64,000 nucleotides of DNA from Neisseria meningitidis. GTDB lineage: Bacteria > Pseudomonadota > Gammaproteobacteria > Burkholderiales > Neisseriaceae. A program made the position numbers and the translations under genes. The notes under the pieces were generated by a model. The model was given only the letters and a program-made list of their open reading frames with translations. It was not told the origin of the DNA and did not search any database. The stretch lies in the NCBI RefSeq assembly GCF_900638555.1, contig NZ_LR134525.1:1-64000 (forward strand). The letters are read 5' to 3'. Shown one piece after another: positions 51,882 through 61,564 of this stretch; the first letter of the stretch is position 1; each line of letters opens with the position of its first letter.

Positions 51882-52392
51882 GCTATTTGTTTTAATAGCA
51901 TTTTTTTCGGCGTCCCCCGCTTTTGCCCTTCAAAGCGACAGCAGGCAGCCTATTCAGATTGAGGCCGACCAAGGTTCGCTCGATCAAGCCAACCAAAGCA
52001 CCACATTCAGCGGAAACGTCGTCATCAGACAGGGTACGCTCAATATTTCCGCCGCCCGCGTCAATGTTACACGCGGCGGCAAAGGCGGCGAATCCGTGAG
52101 GGCGGAAGGTTCGCCAGTCCGCTTCAGCCAGACATTGGACGGCGGCAAAGGCACGGTGCGCGGACAGGCAAACAACGTTGCTTATTCATCTGCAGGCAGC
52201 ACCGTAGTCTTAACCGGTAATGCCAAAGTACAGCGCGGCGGCGATGTCGCCGAAGGTGCGGTGATTACATACAACACCAAAACCGAAGTCTATACCATCA
52301 GCGGCAGCACAAAATCCGGCGCAAAATCCGCTTCCAAATCCGGCAGGGTCAGCGTCGTTATCCAGCCTTCGAGTACGCAAAAATCCGAATAA
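51862..52392 (+). CDS. lptA: LptA, periplasmic LPS transport protein
   Basis: Forms the periplasmic bridge that carries LPS to the outer membrane. The 176-residue product has a signal peptide (MIQKICKLFVLIAFFSASPAFA) and the OstA fold (IQIEADQGSLDQANQSTTFSGNVVIRQGTL, RFSQTLDGGKGTVRGQANNVAYSSAGSTVVLTG). The C-terminus is Ser/Lys-rich. The start lies inside lptC. Confidence 0.95.
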   Translation: MIQKICKLFVLIAFFSASPAFALQSDSRQPIQIEADQGSLDQANQSTTFSGNVVIRQGTLNISAARVNVTRGGKGGESVRAEGSPVRFSQTLDGGKGTVRGQANNVAYSSAGSTVVLTGNAKVQRGGDVAEGAVITYNTKTEVYTISGSTKSGAKSASKSGRVSVVIQPSSTQKSE

Positions 52393-52399
52393 TCCCAAA

Positions 52400-52435
52400 A
52401 TGCCGTCTGAAACATAAACCTGGTTCGGACGGCAT
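52400..52435 (+). terminator. Uptake-sequence hairpin between lptA and lptB
   Basis: ATGCCGTCTGAA at 52400 and TTCGGACGGCAT at 52424. It lies within the operon, so it may weaken rather than stop transcription into lptB. Confidence 0.65.
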
Positions 52436-52465
52436 TTGCCGACCGAAGATATTGAAGAGATATTT

Positions 52466-53200
52466 ATGAGCGCAAACGTCAGCCGCCTTGTTGTTCAAAA
52501 CCTGCAAAAAAGTTTCAAAAAACGCCAAGTCGTTAAAAGCTTCTCCCTCGAAATCGAAAGCGGAGAAGTCGTCGGCCTGCTCGGGCCCAACGGCGCGGGT
52601 AAAACCACCAGCTTCTACATGATAGTCGGACTCATTGCCGCCGATGCGGGCAGCGTGATGCTGGACGGGCAGGAATTGCGCCACCTGCCCATACACGAAC
52701 GCGCTCGCTTGGGCGTCGGCTACCTGCCGCAGGAAGCCTCGATATTCCGCAAAATGACCGTCGAACAAAACATCCGCGCCATCTTGGAAATCAGAACCAA
52801 AGATAAAAATCAAATCGACAGGGAAATCGAAAAACTGCTCGCCGACCTTAATATCGGACACTTGCGCCGCAGCCCCACGCCGTCGCTGTCCGGCGGCGAA
52901 CGGCGGCGCGTCGAAATCGCCCGCGTACTCGCCATGAAACCGCATTTTATTTTGTTGGACGAACCTTTTGCCGGCGTCGATCCGATTGCCGTCATCGACA
53001 TCCAGAAAATCATCGGTTTCCTCAAATCGCGCGGCATCGGCGTACTGATTACCGACCACAACGTACGCGAAACCCTCAGCATCTGCGACCGCGCCTACAT
53101 CATTTCAGACGGTGCGGTGCTGGCATCGGGAAAACCTGATGATTTGGTCGGAAACGAACAGGTTCGTTCTGTTTATCTGGGTAAGAACTTCAAATATTGA
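52466..53200 (+). CDS. lptB: LptB, ATPase of the LPS export ABC transporter
   Basis: Cytoplasmic ATPase that drives LPS extraction by LptFG. The 244-residue product has Walker [16 protein letters not shown], the Q-loop YLPQEASIF, signature [16 protein letters not shown], Walker [14 protein letters not shown] and the switch [10 protein letters not shown]. The start [12 protein letters not shown] at 52466 was taken; an in-frame upstream ATG at 52436 reads through part of the uptake hairpin. Confidence 0.97.
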   Translation: MSANVSRLVVQNLQKSFKKRQVVKSFSLEIESGEVVGLLGPNGAGKTTSFYMIVGLIAADAGSVMLDGQELRHLPIHERARLGVGYLPQEASIFRKMTVEQNIRAILEIRTKDKNQIDREIEKLLADLNIGHLRRSPTPSLSGGERRRVEIARVLAMKPHFILLDEPFAGVDPIAVIDIQKIIGFLKSRGIGVLITDHNVRETLSICDRAYIISDGAVLASGKPDDLVGNEQVRSVYLGKNFKY

Positions 53201-53390
53201 AAATATTTTTCAGACGGGCGACCTAATATCGTCGGGCAGGCGGCAAAAATACGGATTTATGTTGTTTTTACATAAATTAATTCAAATTTAAAACATTGAC
53301 TTAAACCTGTTTTCAAAGAATATTGCCCGATATGCTTGCATGTCGTCCCGTAATTTGGTTTAATACGCATCTCTTAACGAGACAGACAAA

Positions 53391-53466
53391 GGCCAGATAG
53401 CTCAGTTGGTAGAGCAACGGATTGAAAATCCGTGTGTCGGCGGTTCGATTCCGCCTCTGGCCACCA
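53391..53466 (+). tRNA. tRNA-Phe (anticodon GAA)
   Basis: Acceptor GGCCAGA / TCTGGCC, D arm GCTC/GAGC with GG loop, anticodon stem CGGAT/ATCCG and loop TGAAA (GAA), T arm GGCGG-TTCGATT-CCGCC, and encoded CCA. 76 bases. Confidence 0.97.
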
Positions 53467-53467
53467 A

Positions 53468-53496
53468 AAAACCGCCTTGAAGCGGTTATTTTTTTT
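53468..53496 (+). terminator. tRNA-Phe terminator
   Basis: AACCGCC-TTGA-AGCGGTT followed by a run of T, directly after the tRNA. Confidence 0.9.
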
Positions 53497-53572
53497 GCCT
53501 GCCGTTTGCGGCAGTAATCCCGCACCGCAATGCCTGCTATGTATGATACGGTCTTTGCGGCTGTCGGGCAGG

Positions 53573-53728
53573 TATAGTGGATTAAATTTAAACCGGTACA
53601 GCGTTGGCTCGCCTTAGCTCAAAGAGAACGATTCTCTAAGGTGCTGAAGCACCAAGTGAATCGATTCCGTGCTATTTGTACTGTCTGCGGCTTCGTCGCC
53701 TTGTCCTGATTTTTGTTAATCCACTATA
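53573..53728. repeat. Correia element, full length
   Basis: 156 bases from TATAGTGGATTAAATTTAAACC to TTAATCCACTATA, with mixed ends (one arm AAATTTAAACC, the other AACAAAAATC). It lies between tRNA-Phe and mtgA. Confidence 0.95.
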
Positions 53729-53742
53729 AAAACCAGAAAACA

Positions 53743-53773
53743 TATGCCGTCCGAACCGCAGTTCAGACGGCAT
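53743..53773 (-). terminator. Uptake-sequence hairpin after mtgA
   Basis: ATGCCGTCCGAA (one mismatch) at 53743 and TTCAGACGGCAT at 53762, about 17 bases past the mtgA stop. Confidence 0.75.
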
Positions 53774-53790
53774 TTCCATATCTGAAACAA

Positions 53791-54492
53791 TCAGTCCGTG
53801 TCGCTTTCAGGCAACTCTGCCGAACCCATGCGTCTGAGCACGATATTGGTTTTGTTGCGGAGCCGTTTGCTTTTCGGATGGTCGGCGTAGTAGAGCGGGG
53901 CGGGGACGCGCGCCGTCAGTTTTGCCGCCTGCTGTTTGGTCAGCTTGGCGGCGGGTATTTGATAAAAATACCGGGACGCGGCTTCCGCGCCGAAAACGCC
54001 GTAGTGCCATTCGATTGAGTTTAAATACAGTTCAAAAATCCTGTCTTTGTCGGTAACGGCTTCCATCATCGCGGTAATCGCCGCTTCTTCGCCTTTGCGG
54101 ATATAGCTGCGGCTTTCGTTTAAAAACAGGTTTTTGGCAAGCTGCTGGCTGATGGTCGAGCCGCCCGCCTTCACTTTGCCGCTGTTCCGGTTGCGCCTGA
54201 TGGCGTTTTGAATGCCGCCCCAATCGAAGCCGCCGTGCCCGGCGAAACGGGCATCTTCGGAAGCAATCAGGGCTTTTTTCAGGTTGGTGGAAATGCGTTT
54301 GTAGGGCATCCAGCGGTAATCCAGTGCGACATCGCGACCTTCCTGTTCAAACTGCTTCATCCGCATCGACATAAAGGCAGTCCGATGGGGCGCGACGGCG
54401 CGGTAGGTAATGATGTTGCCGTACACATAGGCATTGAAAAAGATAAAGATGCCGACGGGCAGGGCAATCAGCCATTTGATGATGCGGAACAT
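53791..54492 (-). CDS. mtgA: Monofunctional peptidoglycan glycosyltransferase
   Basis: Polymerises lipid II into glycan strands. The 233-residue GT51 protein has an N-terminal membrane anchor (FRIIKWLIALPVGIFIFFNAYVYG). The five GT51 motifs are present: ASEDARFAGHGGFDWGGI with the catalytic Glu, KAGGSTISQQLAKNLFL, RKGEEAAITAMMEA, LNSIEWHYGVFGAEAASRYFY, and LTARVPAPLYY. It is 2 bases downstream of aroE, so the two are co-transcribed. Confidence 0.96.
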   Translation of the reverse strand: MFRIIKWLIALPVGIFIFFNAYVYGNIITYRAVAPHRTAFMSMRMKQFEQEGRDVALDYRWMPYKRISTNLKKALIASEDARFAGHGGFDWGGIQNAIRRNRNSGKVKAGGSTISQQLAKNLFLNESRSYIRKGEEAAITAMMEAVTDKDRIFELYLNSIEWHYGVFGAEAASRYFYQIPAAKLTKQQAAKLTARVPAPLYYADHPKSKRLRNKTNIVLRRMGSAELPESDTD

Positions 54493-54494
54493 GT

Positions 54495-55304
54495 TTATAG
54501 GGCTTTCATGTATTCGATAACGGGGCGGATATCGGGCGTAAATCCGCGCCAGAGGGCGTAGGAAGCCGCCGCTTGACCGACTAGCATACCCAGTCCGTCG
54601 GCAGTTTTTTTCGCACCCGATTGTCGTGCAAAATCTAAAAACGGTTTTGCCGCGCAGCCGTACACCATATCGTAGGCAAGCGCGCAGTTTTGAAAAATAT
54701 CGGGCGGAATATCGGGAATCTGACCGTTTAGACCGCCCGACGTGCCGTTGATGATGATATCAAAACCGCCGTTCACATCCGCCATCGGGACGGCTTCAAT
54801 GCCGAAAAGCTGCGCCAATTCCTCGGCTTTGGCGCGGGTACGGTTGGCAATGACGATACGGGCAGGACGGTGTTCTTTCAAAACAGGAATCACGCCGCGC
54901 ACCGCGCCGCCCGCGCCCAAAAGCAAGATGGTTTTGCCTTCGATGGCAATGTTTTTGACCTGCGTGATGTCGTTGGCCAAACCGATACCGTCGGTATTGT
55001 CGCCGCGCAGTTTTCCGTTTTTCAGAAAAATCAGCGTGTTGACCGCGCCGGCAGCCAATGCGCGTTCAGAATGCTCGTCCGCCAGATGAAACGCTTCCTG
55101 CTTGAACGGTACGGTAACGTTTGCCCCGCAACCGCCTGTTTCAAAAAATGTCGAAACCGCCTGCGCGAAACCGCCGATGTCGGCGCAAATGCGTTCGTAT
55201 TCAATGTCAACGCCTTCCTGAAGGGCAAATTGTTGATGAATTTGCGGCGATTTGCTGTGGGCGACGGGGTTGCCAAAAACGGCGTAGCGGGGGAGGGCGT
55301 GCAT
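54495..55304 (-). CDS. aroE: Shikimate dehydrogenase
   Basis: NADPH-dependent reduction of dehydroshikimate to shikimate. The 269-residue product shows substrate motif [24 protein letters not shown] (active Lys), [10 protein letters not shown] (active Asp), NADP-binding [23 protein letters not shown], and a C-terminal [11 protein letters not shown]. Met at 55304 was preferred over 55310 because GGA is 8 bases upstream. It serves the same pathway as aroG earlier in the window. Confidence 0.96.
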
Positions 55305-55362
55305 AGTCATATTCCATCAAGGCGGGGCGGTCATTTTATAACGGCGGCGCGAAGATGGGAAC

Positions 55363-55392
55363 GATGCCGTCTGAACTGTTTTCAGGCGGCAT
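55363..55392. repeat. Uptake-sequence pair between aroE and glnA
   Basis: ATGCCGTCTGAA at 55363 and TTCAGGCGGCAT (one mismatch) at 55381. It lies in a divergent promoter region, so it is not likely a terminator. Single uptake sequences also occur near 55468 and 55521. Confidence 0.65.
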
Positions 55393-55614
55393 CTGTTTTG
55401 TCGGCATTTGGACAAAAGGGCGGGTATTCCGCTTTTGAACAGACAAACCGAAGCATATTGTTGACAATATTGCCGTCTGAAACTATATTTTACAGCTTGG
55501 AATTTGACGCAGGGCCAGTTTCAGACGGCATGGACGTGGTAGAATCATGCTGGCTTTGAGCTAATCTGCCGCGTTCCGCATATTTTGCTATTTCCCTTTT
55601 CCAGGAGCTGAAAA

Positions 55615-57033
55615 ATGTCTATTAAAAACGCCGTAAAATTGATTGAAGAAAGCGAAGCCCGCTTTGTCGATTTGCGCTTTACCGATACCAAAGGCAAGCA
55701 GCACCACTTTACCGTGCCTGCGCGCATCGTGTTGGAAGACCCCGAAGAGTGGTTTGAAAACGGTCAGGCGTTTGACGGTTCGTCTATCGGCGGCTGGAAA
55801 GGCATTCAGGCTTCCGATATGCAGTTGCGTCCCGATGCGTCTACGGCCTTCGTCGATCCTTTTTATGATGATGCGACTGTTGTGTTGACTTGCGACGTTA
55901 TCGATCCCGCCGACGGTCAGGGTTACGACCGCGACCCGCGCTCCATCGCACGCCGCGCCGAGGCCTATTTGAAATCTTCCGGTATCGGCGACACGGCATA
56001 CTTCGGCCCCGAGCCTGAATTCTTCGTCTTCGACGGCGTAGAATTTGAAACCGACATGCACAAAACCCGTTACGAAATCACGTCCGAAAGCGGCGCATGG
56101 GCAAGCGGCCTGCACATGGACGGTCAAAACACCGGCCACCGCCCTGCCGTTAAAGGCGGTTACGCGCCCGTTGCTCCGATTGACGCGGGACAAGACCTGC
56201 GCTCCGCGATGGTAAACATTTTGGAAGAACTCGGCATCGAAGTCGAAGTCCACCACAGTGAAGTCGGTACCGGCAGCCAAATGGAAATCGGCACGCGTTT
56301 CGCCACCTTGGTCAAACGCGCCGACCAAACCCAAGACATGAAATATGTGATTCAAAACGTTGCCCACAACTTCGGCAAAACCGCCACTTTCATGCCCAAA
56401 CCCATTATGGGCGACAACGGCAGCGGTATGCACGTTCACCAATCCATCTGGAAAGACGGTCAAAACCTGTTCGCCGGCGACGGCTATGCCGGTTTGAGCG
56501 ACACCGCCCTTTATTACATCGGCGGCATCATCAAACACGCCAAAGCCCTGAACGCGATTACCAATCCGTCCACCAACTCCTACAAACGCCTCGTGCCGCA
56601 CTTTGAAGCGCCGACCAAACTCGCCTACTCCGCCAAAAACCGTTCCGCTTCCATCCGCATTCCGTCCGTGAACAGCAGCAAGGCGCGCCGCATCGAAGCG
56701 CGTTTCCCCGATCCGACCGCCAACCCATACTTGGCGTTCGCCGCTTTGTTGATGGCCGGTTTGGACGGTATTCAAAACAAAATCCATCCGGGCGATCCTG
56801 CCGATAAAAACCTCTACGATCTGCCGCCGGAAGAAGATACATTGGTGCCGACCGTTTGCGCTTCTTTGGAAGAAGCACTCGCCGCCCTCAAGGCCGACCA
56901 CGAATTCCTCCTGCGCGGCGGCGTGTTCAGCAAAGACTGGATCGACAGCTACATCGCTTTCAAAGAAGAAGACGTACGCCGCATCCGCATGGCACCTCAC
57001 CCGCTGGAATTTGAAATGTATTACAGCCTGTAA
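55615..57033 (+). CDS. glnA: Glutamine synthetase, type I
   Basis: ATP-dependent synthesis of glutamine from glutamate and ammonia; dodecamer. The 472-residue product carries the GS signatures [12 protein letters not shown] (about 56), [10 protein letters not shown], the ATP-binding block [16 protein letters not shown] and the adenylylation site [10 protein letters not shown] with Tyr at about residue 401. This indicates control by GlnE-type adenylylation. The start follows CAGGAGCTG. It has its own 300-base upstream region with several uptake sequences. Confidence 0.98.
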   Translation: MSIKNAVKLIEESEARFVDLRFTDTKGKQHHFTVPARIVLEDPEEWFENGQAFDGSSIGGWKGIQASDMQLRPDASTAFVDPFYDDATVVLTCDVIDPADGQGYDRDPRSIARRAEAYLKSSGIGDTAYFGPEPEFFVFDGVEFETDMHKTRYEITSESGAWASGLHMDGQNTGHRPAVKGGYAPVAPIDAGQDLRSAMVNILEELGIEVEVHHSEVGTGSQMEIGTRFATLVKRADQTQDMKYVIQNVAHNFGKTATFMPKPIMGDNGSGMHVHQSIWKDGQNLFAGDGYAGLSDTALYYIGGIIKHAKALNAITNPSTNSYKRLVPHFEAPTKLAYSAKNRSASIRIPSVNSSKARRIEARFPDPTANPYLAFAALLMAGLDGIQNKIHPGDPADKNLYDLPPEEDTLVPTVCASLEEALAALKADHEFLLRGGVFSKDWIDSYIAFKEEDVRRIRMAPHPLEFEMYYSL

Positions 57034-57057
57034 GCACGTCGGGTTTTCAGAAAAGCA

Positions 57058-57087
57058 ATGCCGTCTGAACACAGTTTCAGACGGCAT
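57058..57087 (+). terminator. glnA terminator (uptake-sequence hairpin)
   Basis: ATGCCGTCTGAA at 57058 and TTCAGACGGCAT at 57076, then TTTTG, 25 bases past the glnA stop. Confidence 0.9.
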
Positions 57088-57187
57088 TTTGCATTTGAAC
57101 GGCAAACCGGCGGCGCGGGGCGGCGTTTTTCAGCAGGCGGGCGATATTTGCTACAATAGGCTTTTGTTTTTTTGGGCTGCACGAACG

Positions 57188-58471
57188 ATGACTGCATCGA
57201 AATCAGGTTTTATCGGGCAAATCTTTTCCCGCAATATGCTTGTCTGTATTTTTACGGGGTTTACCTCGGGGCTGCCGCTGTACTTTCTGATTAACCTGAT
57301 TCCGGCGTGGTTGCGCAGCGAGCAGGTGGATTTGAAGAGCATCGGGCTGATGGCGTTAATCGGTCTGCCGTTTACTTGGAAATTTTTGTGGTCGCCGCTG
57401 ATGGACGCGGTCAGGCTGCCCGTTTTGGGGCGGCGGCGCGGGTGGATGCTGCTGACGCAGGCAGGTTTGCTGGCAGCTTTGGCGGCATATGCCTTTTTAA
57501 ACCCCCGTAATCATCTGCCGCTGATTGCCGGCTTGTCGGTGCTTGTCGCTTTTTTTTCCGCCAGTCAGGACATTGTATTGGATGCGTTCAGGCGCGAGAT
57601 TTTGTCAGACGAAGAATTGGGTTTGGGTAACTCGGTTCATGTGAACGCCTATCGGGTTGCCGCCCTGATTCCCGGTTCATTGAGTTTGGTGTTGGCAGAC
57701 AGGATGCCGTGGTCAGAAGTATTTGTTATCACTTCATTATTTATGCTGCCCGGCCTTCTGATGACGCTGTTTCTTGCGCGCGAACCCGTGTTGCCTCCTG
57801 CCGTTCCTAAAACGTTGAAGCAGACCGTGGTAGAGCCGTTTAAAGAATTTTTTACGCGCAAGGGCATCGCTTCGGCGGTGTGCGTGCTGCTGTTTATCTT
57901 CCTTTACAAACTCGGCGACAGTATGGCAACCGCGTTGGCAACGCCGTTTTATCTGGATATGGGTTTCAGCAAGACAGACATCGGTTTGATTGCAAAAAAT
58001 GCAGGACTGTGGCCGGCAGTGGCGGCAGGTATCTTGGGCGGCGTGTGGATGCTGAAAATCGGCGTAAACAAAGCCTTGTGGCTATTCGGCGCGGTGCAGG
58101 CTGTAACCGTTTTGGGGTTTGTATGGCTGGCAGGGTTCGGACATTTCGACACGGTCGGCACAGGCGAGAGGCTGATGCTGGCGGCAGTTATCGGCGCGGA
58201 AGCGGTCGGCGTGGGGTTGGGGACGGCGGCGTTCGTATCGTATATGGCGCGCGAGACCAATCCCGCATTTACCGCAACGCAGCTTGCGCTGTTTACCAGC
58301 CTGTCCGCTGTTCCCCGTACGGTCATCAATTCCTTTGCCGGTTATCTGATTGAATGGCTCGGTTATGTACCGTTTTTCCAACTGTGTTTCGTACTTGCCC
58401 TACCGGGTATGCTGCTGCTGCTGAAAGTTGCGCCTTGGAACGGGGAGAAAACTCAGGATGCAGGCAGATGA
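57188..58471 (+). CDS. ampG: AmpG, muropeptide permease
   Basis: Inner-membrane MFS transporter importing anhydro-muropeptides for cell-wall recycling. The 427-residue product has about 12 spans. The AmpG blocks GFTSGLPLYFLINLIPAWLRSEQVDLKSIGLM, LPFTWKFLWSPLMDAVRLP and FSASQDIVLDAFRREILSDEELG are clear. The start at 57188 has only a weak ribosome site, but upstream frames cross the glnA terminator. The stop overlaps the next gene's ATG (ATGA). In gonococci AmpG activity sets the amount of released peptidoglycan toxin. Confidence 0.95.
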   Translation: MTASKSGFIGQIFSRNMLVCIFTGFTSGLPLYFLINLIPAWLRSEQVDLKSIGLMALIGLPFTWKFLWSPLMDAVRLPVLGRRRGWMLLTQAGLLAALAAYAFLNPRNHLPLIAGLSVLVAFFSASQDIVLDAFRREILSDEELGLGNSVHVNAYRVAALIPGSLSLVLADRMPWSEVFVITSLFMLPGLLMTLFLAREPVLPPAVPKTLKQTVVEPFKEFFTRKGIASAVCVLLFIFLYKLGDSMATALATPFYLDMGFSKTDIGLIAKNAGLWPAVAAGILGGVWMLKIGVNKALWLFGAVQAVTVLGFVWLAGFGHFDTVGTGERLMLAAVIGAEAVGVGLGTAAFVSYMARETNPAFTATQLALFTSLSAVPRTVINSFAGYLIEWLGYVPFFQLCFVLALPGMLLLLKVAPWNGEKTQDAGR

Positions 58472-58743
58472 ACGCGTCAAATTGGAGCCTTTACCTGATA
58501 TTGTGTGAAAACAGCGCGTTCTATTGCGGCATCAGCCCGAATCCGCAACAGCGGCTTGCCGCCCACACGGCCGGAAAAGGCGCGAAATATACCCGCGTAT
58601 TCAAACCGGTGGCGATGCGTATCGTTGCAGGCGGGATGGATAAAGGCACGGCACTCAGGCAGGAAATCGCCGTCAAAAAACTGACCGCCGCACAAAAACG
58701 GAAATTGTGGGAACAGGCAGAAAAAATGCCGTCTGAAACCTGA
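58468..58743 (+). CDS. GIY-YIG nuclease-domain protein (YhbQ/UPF0213 type)
   Basis: Single-domain GIY-YIG protein of 91 residues. The YVYxL...GIS-type core is seen as WSLYLILCENSAFYCGISPNPQQRLAAH with the conserved Tyr, Gly and Arg. KGAKYTRVFKPV and ALRQEIAVKKL (catalytic Glu) follow. It overlaps ampG by 4 bases. Its last residues MPSET are encoded by an AT-type DNA uptake sequence whose hairpin partner lies just downstream. The exact substrate is unknown. Confidence 0.9.
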   Translation: MNASNWSLYLILCENSAFYCGISPNPQQRLAAHTAGKGAKYTRVFKPVAMRIVAGGMDKGTALRQEIAVKKLTAAQKRKLWEQAEKMPSET

Positions 58744-58764
58744 CGGTTCAGGTTCGGACGGCAG
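58726..58764 (+). terminator. Uptake-sequence hairpin at the end of the GIY-YIG gene
   Basis: ATGCCGTCTGAA (58726, inside the gene) and TTCGGACGGCAG (58753). No T run follows, so termination may be weak. Confidence 0.6.
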
Positions 58765-59129
58765 TTGGCAGCAATCAGGGAAAAGCGGGGCAGGCGGTAA
58801 GGAAAACCGACGTTTCAACACACAGGACGGCACATAAAGCGTCGCCCTATGAAAGTGAAGGCATATATCAGTATTTTTTATACGCCAACAGAAAAGAATA
58901 CGATGAACTGTTTGTTGGATTTGTATTGATTAATCAGTATATTTTTTATGCCGGGGTATTTTTCCTTATCGGTATCCCTTCTTTTATGAGGATGCCTGCC
59001 GCTCATATAAAGAACGGGAAAATACGATGGGAAAATACGGTACAGCCCTCGACATCGCACAATATGTCAACTTAAAGAGTTAGTATCTACCATGAATATA
59101 TTCTTTAACTAATTTCTAAGCTTGAAATT
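58765..59129. other. AT-rich intergenic region before frpD
   Basis: No gene I can support. The base composition drops sharply here, marking entry into the accessory island. It should contain the frpD promoter; frpD is known to be iron-regulated through Fur, but I cannot point to a clear Fur box. Confidence 0.5.
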
Positions 59130-59897
59130 ATGAGACCATATGCTACTACCATTTATCAACTTTTTATTTTGTCTATTGGGAGTGTTTTTACTATGACCTC
59201 ATGTGAACCTGTTAATGAACAAACCAGTTTCAACAATCCCGAGCCAATGACAGGATTTGAACATACGGTTACATTTGATTTTCAGGGCACCAAAATGGTT
59301 ATCCCTTATGGCTATCTTGCACGGTATACGCAAGACAATGCCACAAAATGGCTTTCCGACACGCCCGGGCAGGATGCTTACTCCATTAATTTGATAGAGA
59401 TTAGCGTCTATTACAAAAAAACCGACCAAGGCTGGGTTCTTGAGCCATACAACCAGCAGAACAAAGCGCACTTTATCCAATTTCTACGCGATGGTTTGGA
59501 TAGCGTGGACGATATTGTTATCCGAAAAGATGCGTGTAGTTTAAGTACGACTATGGGAGAAAGATTGCTTACTTACGGGGTTAAAAAAATGCCATCTGCC
59601 TATCCTGAATATGAAGCTTATGAAGATAAAAGACATATTCCTGAAAATCCATATTTTCATGAATTTTACTATATTAAAAAAGGAGAAAATCCGGCGATTA
59701 TTACTCATCGGAACTATCATAGGTATGGAGAGAACGATTACAGCACTAGCGTAGGTTCCTGTATTAACGGTTTCACGGTACGGTATTACCCGTTTATTCG
59801 GGAAAAGCAGCAGCTCACACAGCAGGAGTTGGTAGGTTATCACCAACAAGTAGAGCAATTGGTACAGAGTTTTGTAAACAATCCAAGTAAAAAATAA
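59130..59897 (+). CDS. frpD: FrpD, iron-regulated outer-membrane lipoprotein
   Basis: Lipoprotein that binds the N-terminal part of the RTX protein FrpC at the cell surface. The 255-residue product has an N-terminal signal with a lipobox-like FTMTSC (Cys at about 25). A mature domain reads [47 protein letters not shown] and [21 protein letters not shown]. It is slightly shorter than the FrpD I recall (about 271), with a gap after the lipobox region. It is followed 16 bases on by a truncated frpC start, the usual operon order. Name given by recalled sequence. Confidence 0.88.
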   Translation: MRPYATTIYQLFILSIGSVFTMTSCEPVNEQTSFNNPEPMTGFEHTVTFDFQGTKMVIPYGYLARYTQDNATKWLSDTPGQDAYSINLIEISVYYKKTDQGWVLEPYNQQNKAHFIQFLRDGLDSVDDIVIRKDACSLSTTMGERLLTYGVKKMPSAYPEYEAYEDKRHIPENPYFHEFYYIKKGENPAIITHRNYHRYGENDYSTSVGSCINGFTVRYYPFIREKQQLTQQELVGYHQQVEQLVQSFVNNPSKK

Positions 59898-59913
59898 TTT
59901 AAAGGATCTTATT

Positions 59914-60189
59914 ATGAATGAGGGTGAAGTTGTTTTAACACCAGAACAAATCCAAACCTTGCGTGGTTATGCTTCCCGTGGCGATACCTATGGCGGTTGG
60001 CGTTATTTGGCTAATTTGGGTGACCGTTATGCGGATGATGCTGCTGCAATTGTCGGTAAGGATGCAAACTTAAATGGTTTGAATTTATGGATGAAAAAAG
60101 GTGTGGAAAACCTATGGGATGATACGGTCGGTAAAAAGATCCGTTTAATGTGTATTTCCGTTTTTTGGATTGTGGTTTTCAATTTGTAG
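59914..60189 (+). pseudogene. frpC: FrpC 5' fragment (RTX protein, truncated)
   Basis: Begins [28 protein letters not shown] and continues [19 protein letters not shown]...[16 protein letters not shown], which fits the N-terminal region of FrpC, the partner of FrpD. Homology seems to end near residue 75. The tail ([16 protein letters not shown]) is hydrophobic and unrelated. No RTX nonapeptide repeats follow. The remnant keeps a good ribosome site (AAAGGATC) and could still make a 91-residue peptide. Confidence 0.75.
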
Positions 60190-60238
60190 CGAATCGGATT
60201 CGGCATATACGGCATTGCAAAAAGCGTTTGACTCTCCA

Positions 60239-60269
60239 ATGCCGTCTGAAAACCGGTTTCAGACGGCAT
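60239..60269. terminator. Uptake-sequence hairpin between the frpC remnant and the next gene
   Basis: ATGCCGTCTGAA at 60239 and TTCAGACGGCAT at 60258, between convergent genes. Confidence 0.85.
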
Positions 60270-60275
60270 TTGCGT

Positions 60276-61400
60276 TCAGTGAGAAAGGTCGCGCCTGCCG
60301 CCCGAACGTCTCGCCGCAGCCTCTGCATAACGGCTCACCTCTTTTTCCAAATCTTCCAAGTTCAAAGGAAAATCAGGCAGTCTGTCCCCCTGTTTCTCTT
60401 CGCGGACAATCCGCCCGCCATCTAAATACCACGTCTGTTGCGCATGATAGGTCTGCATATCCGCCGTTACGCCATCCGCTTTCAATGCTACCGTCGAAGA
60501 TTGTGCAATAAAAAGATTTCCGTTTTTCAAATAATATTCGAAACTCTGGCGTTTTTTCCCATTGTCGAAACTCCAATAGACTTTCTGCGGCAGACCGTCC
60601 GCATCATAGCCGACCACAAGACTGTTTGCCTTCATCCCTCGGGGCATCAATTCCCGCATATTCTGATAAAACACAGAATCGCGCGAGTCCGACGCAATCC
60701 GGTTACTCTCTTCGCGGAAGTCCCAAACCTTCTGCTCATCATTCGCGACATCCCGATATTTCGCCAAATATACCTGGGCCATCTGATAACACCCGAGGCA
60801 ATGCTCATAAACATCTTCCCCGATTTTCCCGCGCCCCGACGCATCAAATACCGAACCGTCCGGTTGCCAAACAACCCGATATTCTCCTGTCGTTTCATAA
60901 TTTTCCCCGTGAACCGTTCCGCCGTACACATTTACAGAAAACGGACGATCGTTCCGATACAGATATTCGGCATTAACAAACGCTTCCGGCGAGCGTTGCG
61001 AAAGCGAAACCGCAACCAAACCGCCCTCGCCGATATAGTAATCCAGCCAAACCTCTTCCCCATGTTCCTGCTCCGTTACGTGAAACCATTTCGCCTTTTC
61101 TTTCAAACGACTGAGCCGGACAGCGAGTGCAAGATAATCCTTCTCCGACTGCAACGGACCGTCATCCACAGCTCCGGCAAGACTTTCCTCCGTCCTCATC
61201 GATTCCTTCACGATGACAACCGCCCTGTCGGCATTTCGGAACAGGCGGGCAAGTTTCGCCACAAAAGCATTCGGATTTTCAGTTGCCGTATCGCTCAAAA
61301 ACCAACGCGGATTAATCTCATAGGCAATACCCGTTCCCAGCCAAAAGGCAAATACAAGTGCAAAAAATGACAACAGTACCGGTTTGAATTTTTTAAACAT
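60276..61400 (-). CDS. Membrane-anchored or exported protein of unknown function
   Basis: I do not recognise the family. The 374-residue product has an N-terminal hydrophobic segment (PVLLSFFALVFAFWLGTGIAY, about 7-27). A large predicted periplasmic part follows, with YDADGLPQKVYWSFDNGKK and TYHAQQTWYLDGGRI, typical of periplasmic beta-rich repeats, and HCLGCYQMA as the only Cys pair. The tail is Arg-rich (EAAARRSGGRRDLSH). GC content is close to the core genome, unlike the next four genes. It stands alone. Confidence 0.8.
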   Translation of the reverse strand: MFKKFKPVLLSFFALVFAFWLGTGIAYEINPRWFLSDTATENPNAFVAKLARLFRNADRAVVIVKESMRTEESLAGAVDDGPLQSEKDYLALAVRLSRLKEKAKWFHVTEQEHGEEVWLDYYIGEGGLVAVSLSQRSPEAFVNAEYLYRNDRPFSVNVYGGTVHGENYETTGEYRVVWQPDGSVFDASGRGKIGEDVYEHCLGCYQMAQVYLAKYRDVANDEQKVWDFREESNRIASDSRDSVFYQNMRELMPRGMKANSLVVGYDADGLPQKVYWSFDNGKKRQSFEYYLKNGNLFIAQSSTVALKADGVTADMQTYHAQQTWYLDGGRIVREEKQGDRLPDFPLNLEDLEKEVSRYAEAAARRSGGRRDLSH

Positions 61401-61564
61401 ATTTATTTTTCGTTTAACAGAATATATCGATTATATCAGACGAGCTTTGATTGTTTGATTTTTAATCTAATCTACGCTTGCTGCCGTACTTTAAAAAAAC
61501 CTATGCAGGCTGCGGCTTGTTACTCTTGTTTGCTTTGATTCAAATTTTCAACTAATTCAAATGC

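Noticed and set aside
55600..57105. A 505-codon frame opposite glnA
   Set aside because: Antisense of glutamine synthetase, whose signatures and adenylylation site are intact on the plus strand.
60438..61370. A 310-codon plus-strand frame opposite the 374-residue gene
   Set aside because: The minus-strand frame has a membrane anchor, starts in a gene-like context and ends at a hairpin terminator; the plus-strand frame starts without a ribosome site and is rich in Arg/Ile/Pro as expected of a shadow.
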